DNA from: Evansella sp. AB-P1 | GTDB taxonomy: Bacteria > Bacillota > Bacilli > Bacillales > Salisediminibacteriaceae | Direction: 5' to 3' | DNA: 64,000 nucleotides | NCBI RefSeq assembly: GCF_029688925.1 | Contig: NZ_JARUKY010000022.1 | Location: forward strand, 1 to 64,000 | Part shown: piece by piece, positions 9,416-18,822 of the stretch | Layout of the letters: each line of letters begins with the position of its first letter | How positions within the stretch are numbered: position 1 is the first letter of the stretch | Notes under the pieces: model-generated | The model's input: only the letters and a program-made list of their open reading frames with translations | Databases searched by the model: none | What the model was told of the DNA's origin: nothing | Translations under genes and position numbers: made by a program

Positions 9416-9901
9416 TTGGACTGGGTCATTTGGATTATAATCATTTCGGCTTTCATCCTAAGCTTTGTAGGTTTAATATACCCTATTATTCCTGGAGTTT
9501 TATTAATATGGGCTGGAGGTTTAGTTTTTCATTTTTTCATTGATTCGGAAGTATTAACTTGGTGGACTTGGGGATCTTTTCTGTTTTTCACAATCTTACT
9601 ATTTGGAATTGATATTTTAGCTAGTTTCCTATTTGTAAAGAGGTCAGGAGGGTCTGTTTGGGGAGTACGTGCTGCTACAATTGGAATTGTTATTGGCTGC
9701 TTCGTTATTCCTCCATTCGGAATACTACTTGTACCTTTCATCATCGTTCTTCTCGTTGAATTAGTCCAAAAGAAAACATTCAATGAATCCGCAAAAATAG
9801 CCATTGGCACTATACTTGCTTTTTTTAGTAGTACATTTGCAAAAGGTTTCATTCAGCTTATTATGATTGGAATTTTTTTAATAAATGTTTTTCTAAAATA
9901 G
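9416..9901 (+). CDS. DUF456 family membrane protein
   Basis: A 161-residue membrane protein with about four hydrophobic segments, matching the DUF456 family (YqgC-like in Bacillus). Characteristic features are the early PIIPG motif near residue 24 and the glycine-rich GIVIGCFVIPPFGI segment near residue 95. The start is TTG at 9416, supported by GGAGGGGAT 5 bases upstream. Function of the family is unknown. It is monocistronic: the next 600 bases are non-coding repeat. Confidence 0.88.
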   Translation: MDWVIWIIIISAFILSFVGLIYPIIPGVLLIWAGGLVFHFFIDSEVLTWWTWGSFLFFTILLFGIDILASFLFVKRSGGSVWGVRAATIGIVIGCFVIPPFGILLVPFIIVLLVELVQKKTFNESAKIAIGTILAFFSSTFAKGFIQLIMIGIFLINVFLK

Positions 9902-10023
9902 CAGAACGCATGCTACCAATTTACGTATACCAATTAAGTATTAGGGAGAATGGGTTGCTTCATTTCACTACACCAGTCTCCTTTTCACATCCAGTTTTTA
10001 AGCTATATTGAATGTACCTATAA

Positions 10024-10499
10024 AGATAGTTCATCCGTTACATGCGGAACAATTATGCCTAAGGGCAGCCCACGTCCTGTGGGCAACGGCATAATACTGC
10101 CATCCTCCAATTACACCTAAGTACCGCCTACGTCCTGTAGTCAACGACGTAATGTCGCCATCCTAGCTCCGGGCAATGCCTCAGCCTCCACACTATACAT
10201 TTTGTATACTGCTAAAGTATATTGTCCTGTCTCTGCCTCTGCAAGTGTTGCTCTGATGTTGTATGCGTCGAGACAACTCGAAGCTTATTCGTGAAGCATA
10301 TGCTCGTCGCTGGAGTTGTCACCCTTCACTACTGAACTAACGCTTATTTTCAGGGTAGACCTCTCATGCAAGTAAACTTACACCATGGAGGATAAAAATA
10401 TTCTTAAAGGGAGGTTCATCCGTTACTGGCGACAGCTCATCCGCGGTAAAGACGACACTGTAACGAATGATAACCGTCTGGCTGTTTTCAAGGTAGGAA
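10024..10499 (+). repeat. Composite repeat: family A stems inside a family B element (copies A2, A3, B1)
   Basis: This fills most of the 598-base spacer 9902-10499. It opens with TTCATCCGTTACATGCGG, then two family A stem-loops: A2 has perfect arms ATTATGCC (10052-10059) and GGCATAAT (10088-10095) around GCCCAC/GTGGGC; A3 (10110-10153) is decayed. Then comes the family B tract CGGGCAATGCCTCAGCCTCC, a GGAGTTGTCACCCTTCACT end, and TTTTCAGGGTAGAC at about 10350, where a second B start (ACCATGGAGGATAAAAAT) follows. It stops directly at the 3' end of cvfB. ORFs within it are not credible genes. Confidence 0.82.
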
Positions 10500-11354
10500 T
10501 TACTTTAAATACGTATTTCCATCTCTTTGTTCAATTTTCCCTTCCTTCAAAAGTTTTCCTATTGCACGTTTAAATGCTGCTTTACTTAATTGAAGAGTTT
10601 CTCTAATTTCTTCTGGACTACTTTTGTCAGTTAGAAACATTGTTCCATTATTCTTCTCTAAGTATTCTATTATCGAATCTGCATCTGCATCTCTACTCTG
10701 CAATTTTAGTAGCCGTAAAGAGACGTTTAATGTCCCATCATCTTTCACCTCAATTACACGCCCCTTTACCCATTCACCAAGTCGCGGCTCTTCTTTACGT
10801 TCCGAATGATGGATAAATCCTCGAAAGCCCTCTTCAGTAATAATAAAAGAACCTACCTTCGTAGAACGATAGATGCGCCCACTCACGTCACGGTTCTCCA
10901 TTGAGTTCGTTGCTCTATCTCTCTCCTGTTCAATAATCTCCTCCGTGACAGGTTTGGCTAATAACCTGCCTTTCCTATCCGTTTCTAACGTAACAAAAAG
11001 CTCATCGCCTGGTTGTGGCCAAACACCTTCAAGAAGTGGTAAATCATCCTTTGAAACTAAAATCTCTTTCTGTATACCAACATCAACAAAAACTCCAAGA
11101 TTTTTTACTGAGTCAACAACTTCTGCCCAGTCATATGTATATAGGTATTCATTAGGTAATGCCATCGTTGCAATTAACTGGCCTTTTTTATCTTGATATA
11201 AAAATACGTCTACTTCTTGATCTACATCTAGGTCACCATCAGCTTCGTTTAAATGAAGCAAAACTTCCGTATTTCCATTTGTTAACACATATCCCGTTTC
11301 AATTTTCCTTAAGACAGTTAATGTTTCAATCGTTCCTGCTTTTAATTCATTCAT
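10500..11354 (-). CDS. cvfB: CvfB-type S1 RNA-binding protein
   Basis: A cytosolic RNA-binding protein of the CvfB (conserved virulence factor B, YitL) family, with three tandem S1/OB-fold domains (about residues 1-65, 66-135, 140-215) and a C-terminal winged-helix domain (about 220-284). In Staphylococcus, CvfB affects virulence-gene expression through RNA; the role in bacilli is not settled. Start ATG 11354 has AGGTGGG 6 bases upstream; an in-frame upstream ATG at 11405 lacks a site. A repeat element abuts the stop codon. No neighbour appears to be cotranscribed. Confidence 0.9.
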   Translation of the reverse strand: MNELKAGTIETLTVLRKIETGYVLTNGNTEVLLHLNEADGDLDVDQEVDVFLYQDKKGQLIATMALPNEYLYTYDWAEVVDSVKNLGVFVDVGIQKEILVSKDDLPLLEGVWPQPGDELFVTLETDRKGRLLAKPVTEEIIEQERDRATNSMENRDVSGRIYRSTKVGSFIITEEGFRGFIHHSERKEEPRLGEWVKGRVIEVKDDGTLNVSLRLLKLQSRDADADSIIEYLEKNNGTMFLTDKSSPEEIRETLQLSKAAFKRAIGKLLKEGKIEQRDGNTYLK

Positions 11355-11804
11355 TGTTATCCCACCTAAATATATGTATTCATCTACTATTATAACGTTT
11401 TTCATTATATCCTATTTTCTATTAAGATGAAAATCATCATAAATAAGAAAAGCGCAATGCGATGAACCCTCATCGCCCTGACTGGTAAACCCTTTTGTGA
11501 ATTTCATTTTATCTCATAAAGAAGAACCTGCTCTGTAGTGAGAAGGTTCTCTTTTCAAAAGAAAAATTCAAAAATAACTTCCACCTATGAATGAAAAACG
11601 CCAATAATATAAAAATATTAAATATTATACTTGAATGAATTTCATAATTAATAAATTGTTGAAAAAGACGAATATTTTTTCGATTATAGAGGAAGAGACA
11701 GGACCATATGCTTTAGCTGTTATAAAATGTCTAGTGTGGAGTTGAAGCCGTGCCCAGTTCGTGTTTTAGAATGAAATAGTGAATTATGAAATTGCCTCAC
11801 GTAA
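11355..11804. other. Non-coding spacer with hairpins and an A-like fragment
   Basis: About 450 bases without a gene. AGAAAAGCGCAATGCGATG at 11448 resembles the left edge of repeat family A and is followed by CATCGCCCTGACTGG, as if the central stem had been lost. A hairpin AGAACCT/AGGTTCT (11523-11550) followed by CTTTTC looks like an orphan terminator. The rest is A+T-rich and featureless to me. Confidence 0.4.
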
Positions 11805-12239
11805 CTAAGAAATGGTTACTTCATCTCCTAGTTTAATTTTTCCGTCATTTAATACAATTCCGTATACACCACCACGCCATTGGTAATTCATTGCATCCTT
11901 TAATCCAGGTAATGCCTCTTCCATCCGTTCACAAGGTTTAGTTTCTCCGTAGATTTTAATTTTACATGGGCCTATTTTAATGATTTCCCCTCTACTTTCA
12001 TATAAATTAATACCAGAAACCATTATATTTGCTCGACGGATAGACGGATTTAATGAAGCATGGAGTTCATCCATTAAAACACTCCATGCTTCTTCTTCAA
12101 TAATAGTCACTTGTCTCTTTCCACCTTGATCTGCATTGTTCACGAGACCTTTATTTGCTAATAATGATGCTTCTTCCACAGCATCCATTGGACCATTTTT
12201 CATACGTTTAATCCAGATAGATTTTAATTGACCTGCCAT
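11805..12239 (-). CDS. MOSC domain protein
   Basis: A 144-residue stand-alone MOSC (molybdenum cofactor sulfurase C-terminal) domain protein, cytosolic, of the YiiM/YflK-like small group. The invariant cysteine is present in KPCERM near residue 103, with the preceding SIRRANIMVSGI strand and the following WRGGVYG segment typical of the family. Such proteins use the cysteine to bind or transfer sulfur for Moco or to support reduction of N-hydroxylated compounds. ATG with AGAGGAG 7 bases upstream. It is a single gene here, though a molybdenum hydroxylase lies 23 kb away. The specific reaction is not deducible. Confidence 0.9.
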   Translation of the reverse strand: MAGQLKSIWIKRMKNGPMDAVEEASLLANKGLVNNADQGGKRQVTIIEEEAWSVLMDELHASLNPSIRRANIMVSGINLYESRGEIIKIGPCKIKIYGETKPCERMEEALPGLKDAMNYQWRGGVYGIVLNDGKIKLGDEVTIS

Positions 12240-12291
12240 GACAAAACTCCTCTCTACAAGAAAAAGAAATTCTTATTCTTTTAATAATATA

Positions 12292-13722
12292 CTATGATGT
12301 TACTTTAGGTATTTGCCTTAATCCCATAGAAATACCTCGAACCTCACCTTCTTCAGCAAACAAAAACCGTACTGGTGCTTCAGACTCCTTCATTTTAATA
12401 GTAAATAATGATTCTTTTATATGTTTTAAGGGAAATGATTTTTCTTGCTGAGTCAAATTCAATCCTGTTTCATCCATGTCGATTGTTAAATTAGCACCTT
12501 CTTCGGAACAATATGTACCAATATATTGCTCTAACTCTTCTTCATCAACATTATCTTCAACATTAAACGTTTTAAACGGAGTTTCAATAGGTAGTCCTAA
12601 TACACCATTAATAACTCCATTCATTAAATCGAAGGCTGGTACACCTACTAAATTAGATAAAGTAATCCCCACTATTCCTTTTTCAGGAATTACACTAAGT
12701 TGTGAAGAAATTGCTTTTAAACTACCGCCGTGCTCAACTAAAGTACCACCATGATAATCTGGTGTAATCATTAGTCCGTACCCATAAAATCGATTTGGTT
12801 CAAACTTTACATATGGTTGAATCATTTGTATGACACTTTCTGTTGAGAGAATTCTAGTACTACCTACCATTCCACCAGTACGATATATCTCACCGTACTT
12901 AAGCATATCTTCCATTGTAGATCTTAAAAATCCTGCTCCCCTCATAGCTGGAGCATCCCACCAAACAGGTGCTGCATATGCTTTATCATCACCACTATTA
13001 GAAACGGACATAGAATATTGCTCTGTGACATTGGATGCTTGTTTTACTTGATGTAAATCAAACGTACTATTGTTCATTCCTGCAGGTTTCAATATGTTAT
13101 CTGTAATAAAAGCTTCGTATGTTTGTCCACTAACCTGTGCAATAATTGCTCCTAATAAGGCATAGCAATCATTTGAATAGCTAAATTGTTCCCCTGGCCT
13201 CCCTAATAATTTTACATCACTATTTTTTATATGGATCATCAATTGTTTATATGTATCGATTGGTGCACCTGTTTTTCCAGATAAAGCTAATCCAGGGTAG
13301 TCATCTGCAGAAGCATCTACATCCATGGAACGCTTCATTGCATAGGACAAGGACGAAAGAGGAGGTATACCTGTTGTGTGTGTCATTAAATGATGTATCG
13401 TTACTTCATCAGACAGCTCATTCTTATCTGGAAGCTGAAATTCTGGTAAGTATTTTCTAACTTTATCTTGAACAGATAACTTATTCGCTTCTTGTAATAG
13501 CATAATTCCAGCACAAGTAAATGATTTTGTAATAGAAGCAATTCCAAAAATAGTTTTAGAGGTTACCTCCTTTTTATCCTTTATATCTCTGTACCCATAA
13601 CCTTTTTCTAAAACAATATTTCCATTGTCCGATAAACCAATTGCGATACCGGGAACACTATACTTTTGTTGAATATAAGTACAATATGTATCAAATTTTC
13701 CCATCCAATTTCTTTCTTTCAC
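12292..13722 (-). CDS. Serine hydrolase, beta-lactamase/penicillin-binding-like
   Basis: A serine hydrolase of the class C beta-lactamase-like (Pfam Beta-lactamase) superfamily, about 476 residues. The catalytic S-x-x-K is SITK near residue 66, the YSN motif is near residue 179 and HGGS near residue 332 supplies the third motif. A C-terminal extension (about 390-476) with alternating strands resembles the DUF3471-like domain of such esterases. No signal peptide is seen, so it probably acts in the cytosol on an ester or amide rather than as a secreted beta-lactamase. Start at GTG 13722 because AGGGGTG lies 6 bases upstream; ATG 13752 is possible but unsupported. Confidence 0.9.
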   Translation of the reverse strand: MKERNWMGKFDTYCTYIQQKYSVPGIAIGLSDNGNIVLEKGYGYRDIKDKKEVTSKTIFGIASITKSFTCAGIMLLQEANKLSVQDKVRKYLPEFQLPDKNELSDEVTIHHLMTHTTGIPPLSSLSYAMKRSMDVDASADDYPGLALSGKTGAPIDTYKQLMIHIKNSDVKLLGRPGEQFSYSNDCYALLGAIIAQVSGQTYEAFITDNILKPAGMNNSTFDLHQVKQASNVTEQYSMSVSNSGDDKAYAAPVWWDAPAMRGAGFLRSTMEDMLKYGEIYRTGGMVGSTRILSTESVIQMIQPYVKFEPNRFYGYGLMITPDYHGGTLVEHGGSLKAISSQLSVIPEKGIVGITLSNLVGVPAFDLMNGVINGVLGLPIETPFKTFNVEDNVDEEELEQYIGTYCSEEGANLTIDMDETGLNLTQQEKSFPLKHIKESLFTIKMKESEAPVRFLFAEEGEVRGISMGLRQIPKVTS

Positions 13723-13899
13723 AAAAAACACCCCTTTTTTTATAAACCTCATATTAAACTATTATAGTATGAAAATTAATATAATTTCCATTATGGCATC
13801 AGAAGTATTTCTATACATTAAAGAACAAGTTTATGTACATTAATTACATCAAAACTCACCAATCACCTGTGACACATTAATTTACTGTGACGAAACTAA

Positions 13900-13935
13900 A
13901 AAAGAAAACTCGTATTATCACGAGTTTCCTTTTTC
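13900..13935 (-). terminator. Terminator of the DUF2187 gene
   Basis: Stem AAACTCGT (13906-13913) and ACGAGTTT (13920-13927), followed on the minus strand by TTCTTTTTT. It lies about 50 bases beyond the DUF2187 stop. Confidence 0.82.
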
Positions 13936-13983
13936 ATTTACCATCCTCCATGGACGATTTTTAAAGAAAAATACTAATAAGAT

Positions 13984-14196
13984 TTATTCACTCTTATCAA
14001 GCTCATATTCCTTATGATTTAGAACAGTCCTTGCTAATGTTCCATCTTTCTGTAGCTTATTTAACTCAACTGCAACTGAATTCGTATAAACTGCAATAAC
14101 TTTTGCGTTATCCCCTTTATTTTCACCTTTCGTTACCTTCACTACATCTCCAACTTTTACATCAACCGTTTCATTCATTTCATTTTCAGACATCAT
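13984..14196 (-). CDS. DUF2187 family small protein
   Basis: A protein of about 70 residues matching the DUF2187 family, with a KOW-like core: VKVGDVVKVTKGENKGDNAKVIAVYTN from about residue 15. KOW-like folds often bind RNA or ribosomal proteins, but this family has no proven function. The start at ATG 14196 has GAGGAG 5 bases upstream; a GTG two codons earlier is less well placed. Monocistronic with its own terminator. Confidence 0.85.
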   Translation of the reverse strand: MMSENEMNETVDVKVGDVVKVTKGENKGDNAKVIAVYTNSVAVELNKLQKDGTLARTVLNHKEYELDKSE

Positions 14197-14424
14197 ATTC
14201 ACTCCTCATAAGAATTAACATGTACGTATTTTTAACCTTTATACTTTTTTAATACTCCTATTGCTTTTTATTTTCATTACCCTATTATTCGTATTTGAGA
14301 CATGGATAATCATCATTCGTCACATATTTTTAAATGTAAGCAACCTAAATATTATATCATTTATTAACTTTGTAAAAAACTAAAATCTGTTATGTCGCAC
14401 AATTCATTTTAATTCTCTATTGGA

Positions 14425-16980
14425 TTATCTATATCGTTTAGGATGACGATCATAAAAGAAATGGCATTGATCACAAATAGAGTGAGGAAAATTGAGCTGT
14501 AACGTTTTTCCACATCGTCTACATTGCTTCGTTAACTTTTTCACTTTTGTCCTTAAAAATTCATGAACACCATCACTAATTTCTTCCCGTAACCGTTCCC
14601 AATACAACGCTTCCGTTCCTTTCCCTAATCGATATAAGAACAATAAATGGAGACCAATCATTCGATAGGAAAGCTCCAGTTCCTCTAATGTATTTGTGCT
14701 GATTTTAGGCTCTGGAAGTTCTTCCCCTCTCACAATTGCAAACATTGTATTTTCCCATTGCGAGAGTAAATGTGATTCATTTTTTGAAAATGGTAAATGA
14801 AGAAACCCGTATAAGTCCATCATAGAAAAACGATGTTCTACCTCTGTTCCTCGAACAATTTCATATAACTGTCGTTCCTCAGTAAGAGTTGCCTTCTTGG
14901 TTCCAGATGGACTTTCAAATTGATCCCATAAATCAAAAAATGTTCCAAGATCACGATAATACTTTTGAAAGCGTTCAAAAATAGCATTTGTTGGGGCAAT
15001 TGCAAAAGTTTGTACAGACTTATCATCTTGATCTAATAAGTGCTTCATAAACTTAATATCTTTCGTAAAAGCAACCTTTCCTACATCAAATATACCCTTT
15101 CGACCAGCTCGTCCAGCAATTTGTTTTACCTCCTGGGATGTTAACCGCCTTCTTCTCGTACCATCAAACTTTTCATTTTCTAAAAACACTATTCGTTGGA
15201 TAGGTAAATTTAATCCCATACCAATTGCATCAGTGGAAACAATTACTTTCGTTTCCCCAAGAATAAACCGTTGAATTTGTTTCTTTCTTGTTTCAGGAGG
15301 CATACTTCCGTAAATCATACTTGTTCGATGTCCATTATTTTCTAGCGTTGATGCTGTTTCAAGTACTCGTCTTCTAGAAAAACAAACGAGAGCATCTCCT
15401 CGCTTTATTTGTTTAAGGTTAAATTCCTTTCTCTCAACCTTAAGTGGAATATCACGACTATATTCATGGACTGTCACAGTAGAATCCCCCAATAGCCGAA
15501 GAATCATTTCCTTCACACTACGGCTGCCGATAATATGAACTTCCTTTCCGTTTGCCTTTGTAATGGCCTTGTACCACGAATATCCACGATCTTTATCCCC
15601 AATCATTTGGGCTTCATCAATAACAATCACATCATAATAATCCTTTTCATGAAACATTTCCACAGTACTGGAAACATGGTTCGCACCTTCTACCTCTTTT
15701 TCCTCTTCACCCGTTTTCAGTGAACAAGGGATTCCTTCCTGGTTTAATTTATCATAGACCTCTAATGCTAATAACCGGAGTGGAGCTAAGTAAATGGCCT
15801 TTTTTGCAGCAATCATACTTTGTAGAGCATGAAATGTTTTACCTGTGTTTGTTTCTCCAATATGGAGAACATAATGAATATTCCTACCTAGAGGAGGATT
15901 ATATTCACGACCGAAAATATCTTCTAACATCCTTTCTTCCGCTTTTTGCTTACGTTCTTCAGCAATGATGGCTTCTTCTTTTATTCGTTCTCGATCTAAT
16001 TTGTCGCGTTCAAATATTTTTAAATGTTCATTTACATCAAATACCTTTTCTGTGAGGGATAGTAAATGTTCCATACACTCCTCTTTTAACAGCTCTTCAA
16101 AAAGTAGTTGTTGTTCATATAAGAATTCATCAATTATTTCTACTAATGCCTCTTCCTTTAACTCTTCCTGAAACAAATCCAAATAACTATTTTTTATGTG
16201 TTGAGATAGATTTTCTACAATGTCGTTCGTAATATCATCAAGTAAGAAGTTTGACACGATCCTTCCATAAACATCACCATATGTTTCATATTCCCAATAT
16301 TCTGTTTTATGAACAGAACCAGTTAATTCATACATGAATTCAGATAAAGTTATATACTCATCAATACTGAAACTCCCAGATACAACTAGCTGTTCTTCAA
16401 GTTTGTATGTATCAACTGAATGAAACTTCTCCTTCTTAATGTCAGTGATTACTTTCTTAGCTATCATCCATCGTAACTGAACATAATACGAAAGTTGTTT
16501 TTCTAAAAACCTTTCACTACTGGCTTTTAAAATAGCAGATTTTACTTCCCCCTTTTGCTCAGCTACTTTTATTTTTTCAGCTTTATCTAAATATTCTTTT
16601 CTTGCCTTTATATAAAGATCGTCCCAATAGTTCACATTATCTTTACGTTTTTTCTTCAACCAATCTTCCACATCAAAGGGATAATAATGCTTCATTTCCG
16701 TTCTAAAAAATTGATTAAGCTGTTTTCGAGGTATTTCTTCTACCTCATAACCCAAATCAAATAGAAACTCCTTTTTATCTCTTTTAGATGTATCATTCGT
16801 AGCTTTATTTATCCAAATATTCGTCCAAATTTGAGCAATGTACTCACCTCTATCTAAAAGATAACTTTCAAACGTTGGTTTTTTATCTCTTTTTCCCAAA
16901 TAATGACGGATATCCTCTACTACTTTTCGTTTTGTCTGTTCTATAGCTTTGTTATATGTTTCACTAAGTAATTTATTCAA
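14425..16980 (-). CDS. SUV3-like superfamily 2 RNA helicase with C-terminal zinc ribbon
   Basis: An 851-residue ATP-dependent helicase. The N-terminal 360 residues are charged and helical and specific to this group. The helicase core follows: Walker A GETNTGKT near residue 373, LAPLRLLALEVY, the TGEE motif, VSSTVEM, DEAQM near residue 457, SRRRV, and motif VI QIAGRAGRKG near residue 620. These order and spellings match mitochondrial SUV3 RNA helicases more than DEAD-box proteins. The C-terminus carries CRRCG...CDQC, a four-cysteine zinc ribbon. Start is TTG with GAGGGA 6 bases upstream. It is a single gene. Role in RNA turnover is inferred from SUV3 only. Confidence 0.88.
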   Translation of the reverse strand: MNKLLSETYNKAIEQTKRKVVEDIRHYLGKRDKKPTFESYLLDRGEYIAQIWTNIWINKATNDTSKRDKKEFLFDLGYEVEEIPRKQLNQFFRTEMKHYYPFDVEDWLKKKRKDNVNYWDDLYIKARKEYLDKAEKIKVAEQKGEVKSAILKASSERFLEKQLSYYVQLRWMIAKKVITDIKKEKFHSVDTYKLEEQLVVSGSFSIDEYITLSEFMYELTGSVHKTEYWEYETYGDVYGRIVSNFLLDDITNDIVENLSQHIKNSYLDLFQEELKEEALVEIIDEFLYEQQLLFEELLKEECMEHLLSLTEKVFDVNEHLKIFERDKLDRERIKEEAIIAEERKQKAEERMLEDIFGREYNPPLGRNIHYVLHIGETNTGKTFHALQSMIAAKKAIYLAPLRLLALEVYDKLNQEGIPCSLKTGEEEKEVEGANHVSSTVEMFHEKDYYDVIVIDEAQMIGDKDRGYSWYKAITKANGKEVHIIGSRSVKEMILRLLGDSTVTVHEYSRDIPLKVERKEFNLKQIKRGDALVCFSRRRVLETASTLENNGHRTSMIYGSMPPETRKKQIQRFILGETKVIVSTDAIGMGLNLPIQRIVFLENEKFDGTRRRRLTSQEVKQIAGRAGRKGIFDVGKVAFTKDIKFMKHLLDQDDKSVQTFAIAPTNAIFERFQKYYRDLGTFFDLWDQFESPSGTKKATLTEERQLYEIVRGTEVEHRFSMMDLYGFLHLPFSKNESHLLSQWENTMFAIVRGEELPEPKISTNTLEELELSYRMIGLHLLFLYRLGKGTEALYWERLREEISDGVHEFLRTKVKKLTKQCRRCGKTLQLNFPHSICDQCHFFYDRHPKRYR

Positions 16981-17075
16981 GAAGCATCCCTCGCAATAAA
17001 AATCAATATATTATGTCAATAATAATATCCTTTACTATTTCTGTAAAATTTATATTGAATCGATGGAAAGCAAAT

Positions 17076-17118
17076 AAAAATCCGTTATGAAAAAGCTTGT
17101 TCATAACGGATTTTTATA
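17076..17118. terminator. Strong hairpin terminator upstream of the helicase gene
   Basis: A perfect 15-bp inverted repeat (AAAAATCCGTTATGA at 17076-17090, complement at 17101-17115), flanked by A and T runs. It lies between ilvA and the helicase gene, both on the minus strand, and would end ilvA transcription after the family B repeat. Confidence 0.85.
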
Positions 17119-17120
17119 AT

Positions 17121-17400
17121 TTTTAGGTAGACTGCCCATGCAAGTGAAAATTTGCACCATGGAGGATGAAAATATTCATACTAAGGTGTTCATTCGTTGC
17201 AGGTGACAGCTTTCACCACAGGCATAAGTGCGACATCTGTTCATGCTTCACAGTGTCTTCTTTACCGCGGGCAATGCCTCAGCCTCCACACTTCGCACTA
17301 TCGTGCGAAGTGTCGGGTCTTCTGCTATTGCTTTTCCCGTTGGAGTCGTCGCCCTTCACTCCTGAACCAGTCTATTTTTAGGGTAGACAAACTTATATTA
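17121..17400 (+). repeat. Dispersed repeat family B, copy B2
   Basis: A nearly complete family B element. It starts TAGGTAGACTGCCCATGCAAG, continues TTTGCACCATGGAGGATGAAAAT, has a central CACCACAGGCATAAGTGCGAC tract, GGCAATGCCTCAGCCTCC, then a perfect hairpin ACACTTCGCAC (17288-17298) and GTGCGAAGTGT (17303-17313), and ends GGAGTCGTCGCCCTTCACTCC...AGGGTAGAC. Its right end touches the ilvA stop codon. It accounts for most of the spacer 16981-17392; its short ORFs are spurious. Confidence 0.85.
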
Positions 17401-18652
17401 GTAGGTTGAATAAGTCCTGATCTTTATTAATTTCTACATAAGTAAAACCTTTTTTGTTCATCCTTGCAATAAGTGGATGATAATCTTCTTTGTATTTTAA
17501 TTCAATACCAACAAGAACAGGCCCCTTATCACGGTTATTCTTTTTTGTATATTCAAACCTTGTAATGTCATCTGTTTCACCAAGAACATCCATCATAAAT
17601 TCCCTTAATGCTCCTGCACGCTGAGGGAAGTTTACGATAAAATAGTGCTTATAGCCTTCATATATTAATGATCTTTCTTTCATTTCCTGCATTCGATCAA
17701 TGTCATTGTTTCCACCACTTACAATACAAACAACATTTTTCCCTTTTATTTCATCCTTATAAAAATCTAATGCAGCAATAGATAATGCTCCTGCTGGTTC
17801 TGCTACAATAGCATTTTCATTATACAAGCCTAGTAGAGTTGAACAGACTTTTCCTTCTGGTACAAGAATAATATCATCAATAACATCTTTAGCAATTTCA
17901 TACGTAATTTTTCCTACCTGTTTTACTGCTGCACCATCTACAAACTTATCAATTTGGTCTAAAGTCACTACTTTACTTTGTGCTATGGAGTTTTTCATTG
18001 CTGGTGCTCCCATAGGTTCAACACCAATTACTTTAGTACTCGGACTAATACTTTTTATATAAGAACCTACCCCTGAAACGAGGCCACCTCCACCAATTCC
18101 CATAAAAATGTGAGAAATTGGTTCATCTATACTGTCTAACACTTCCATTCCAATGGTTCCTTGACCAGCAATTGTTAAATAATCATCAAATGGATGTATA
18201 AAAGCCATTTGATGTTTATCACAAAATTCAACAGCCTCATAATAAGAATCATCAAAGGTATCTCCTGTGAGAAAAACTTCTATAAAAGGACCACCGAAAA
18301 ACTCTACACGGGAAACCTTTTGTCTAGGTGTGGTGCTGGGCATAAAAATTCTTCCCTTTACTCCTAGTGCTTTACAGGAATATGCTACACCTTGTGCATG
18401 GTTACCTGCACTAGCACAAACAACTCCATTTTGAAGCTGTTCATCGGACAAACTTTGCATTACATTGTATGCCCCTCTAATTTTAAAGGAACGAACTACC
18501 TGCAAGTCCTCTCTTTTCAAAAATACATTGCATCCGTATCGATCAGATAAAATTTCATCCTTTTGTAAAGGAGTTTTAACAACGATATCCTTCAAAACTT
18601 GATGGGCGATGATAATATCTTTAATTTGAATTTTATTGTCTGTTTTATTCAT
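17393..18652 (-). CDS. ilvA: Threonine dehydratase (threonine ammonia-lyase)
   Basis: The PLP enzyme that converts threonine to 2-oxobutanoate, first step of isoleucine synthesis; cytosolic. Length 419, close to the Bacillus IlvA. The PLP lysine is in SFKIRGAYN near residue 57, the phosphate-binding glycine loop is GGGGLVSG near residue 185, and SGGNND follows near residue 311. The C-terminal 85 residues (KHYFIVNFPQRAGALREFM onward) form the single ACT-like regulatory domain of the Bacillus type, so isoleucine feedback is expected. ATG with GGAAGGG 9 bases upstream. It is separate from any ilv-leu operon here; ilvE lies 36 kb away. Confidence 0.95.
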   Translation of the reverse strand: MNKTDNKIQIKDIIIAHQVLKDIVVKTPLQKDEILSDRYGCNVFLKREDLQVVRSFKIRGAYNVMQSLSDEQLQNGVVCASAGNHAQGVAYSCKALGVKGRIFMPSTTPRQKVSRVEFFGGPFIEVFLTGDTFDDSYYEAVEFCDKHQMAFIHPFDDYLTIAGQGTIGMEVLDSIDEPISHIFMGIGGGGLVSGVGSYIKSISPSTKVIGVEPMGAPAMKNSIAQSKVVTLDQIDKFVDGAAVKQVGKITYEIAKDVIDDIILVPEGKVCSTLLGLYNENAIVAEPAGALSIAALDFYKDEIKGKNVVCIVSGGNNDIDRMQEMKERSLIYEGYKHYFIVNFPQRAGALREFMMDVLGETDDITRFEYTKKNNRDKGPVLVGIELKYKEDYHPLIARMNKKGFTYVEINKDQDLFNLLI

Positions 18653-18822
18653 GCTAATTTCCCTTCCTACCTTCCTTACCTAATGAATAGTTAGATTTAT
18701 ACTATCATAAACAAATGGAATTAAAAACATGACAATGAATATTAATTCGTTCATTTTTAAAAATAGTCTAAATATCTAGTTATTTTACGTTTTTAATAAA
18801 TACATTGCATTTGAAAAATATT

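Noticed and set aside
10385-10573. A small ORF overlapping the 3' end of cvfB
   Set aside because: It begins in repeat sequence at ACCATGGAGG, which recurs at the start of every family B copy, and then runs antisense through cvfB.
17121-17409. Short ORFs of about 70 codons across the spacer downstream of ilvA
   Set aside because: They lie wholly inside a family B repeat, have no ribosome binding site and the same sequence appears in other intergenic copies.
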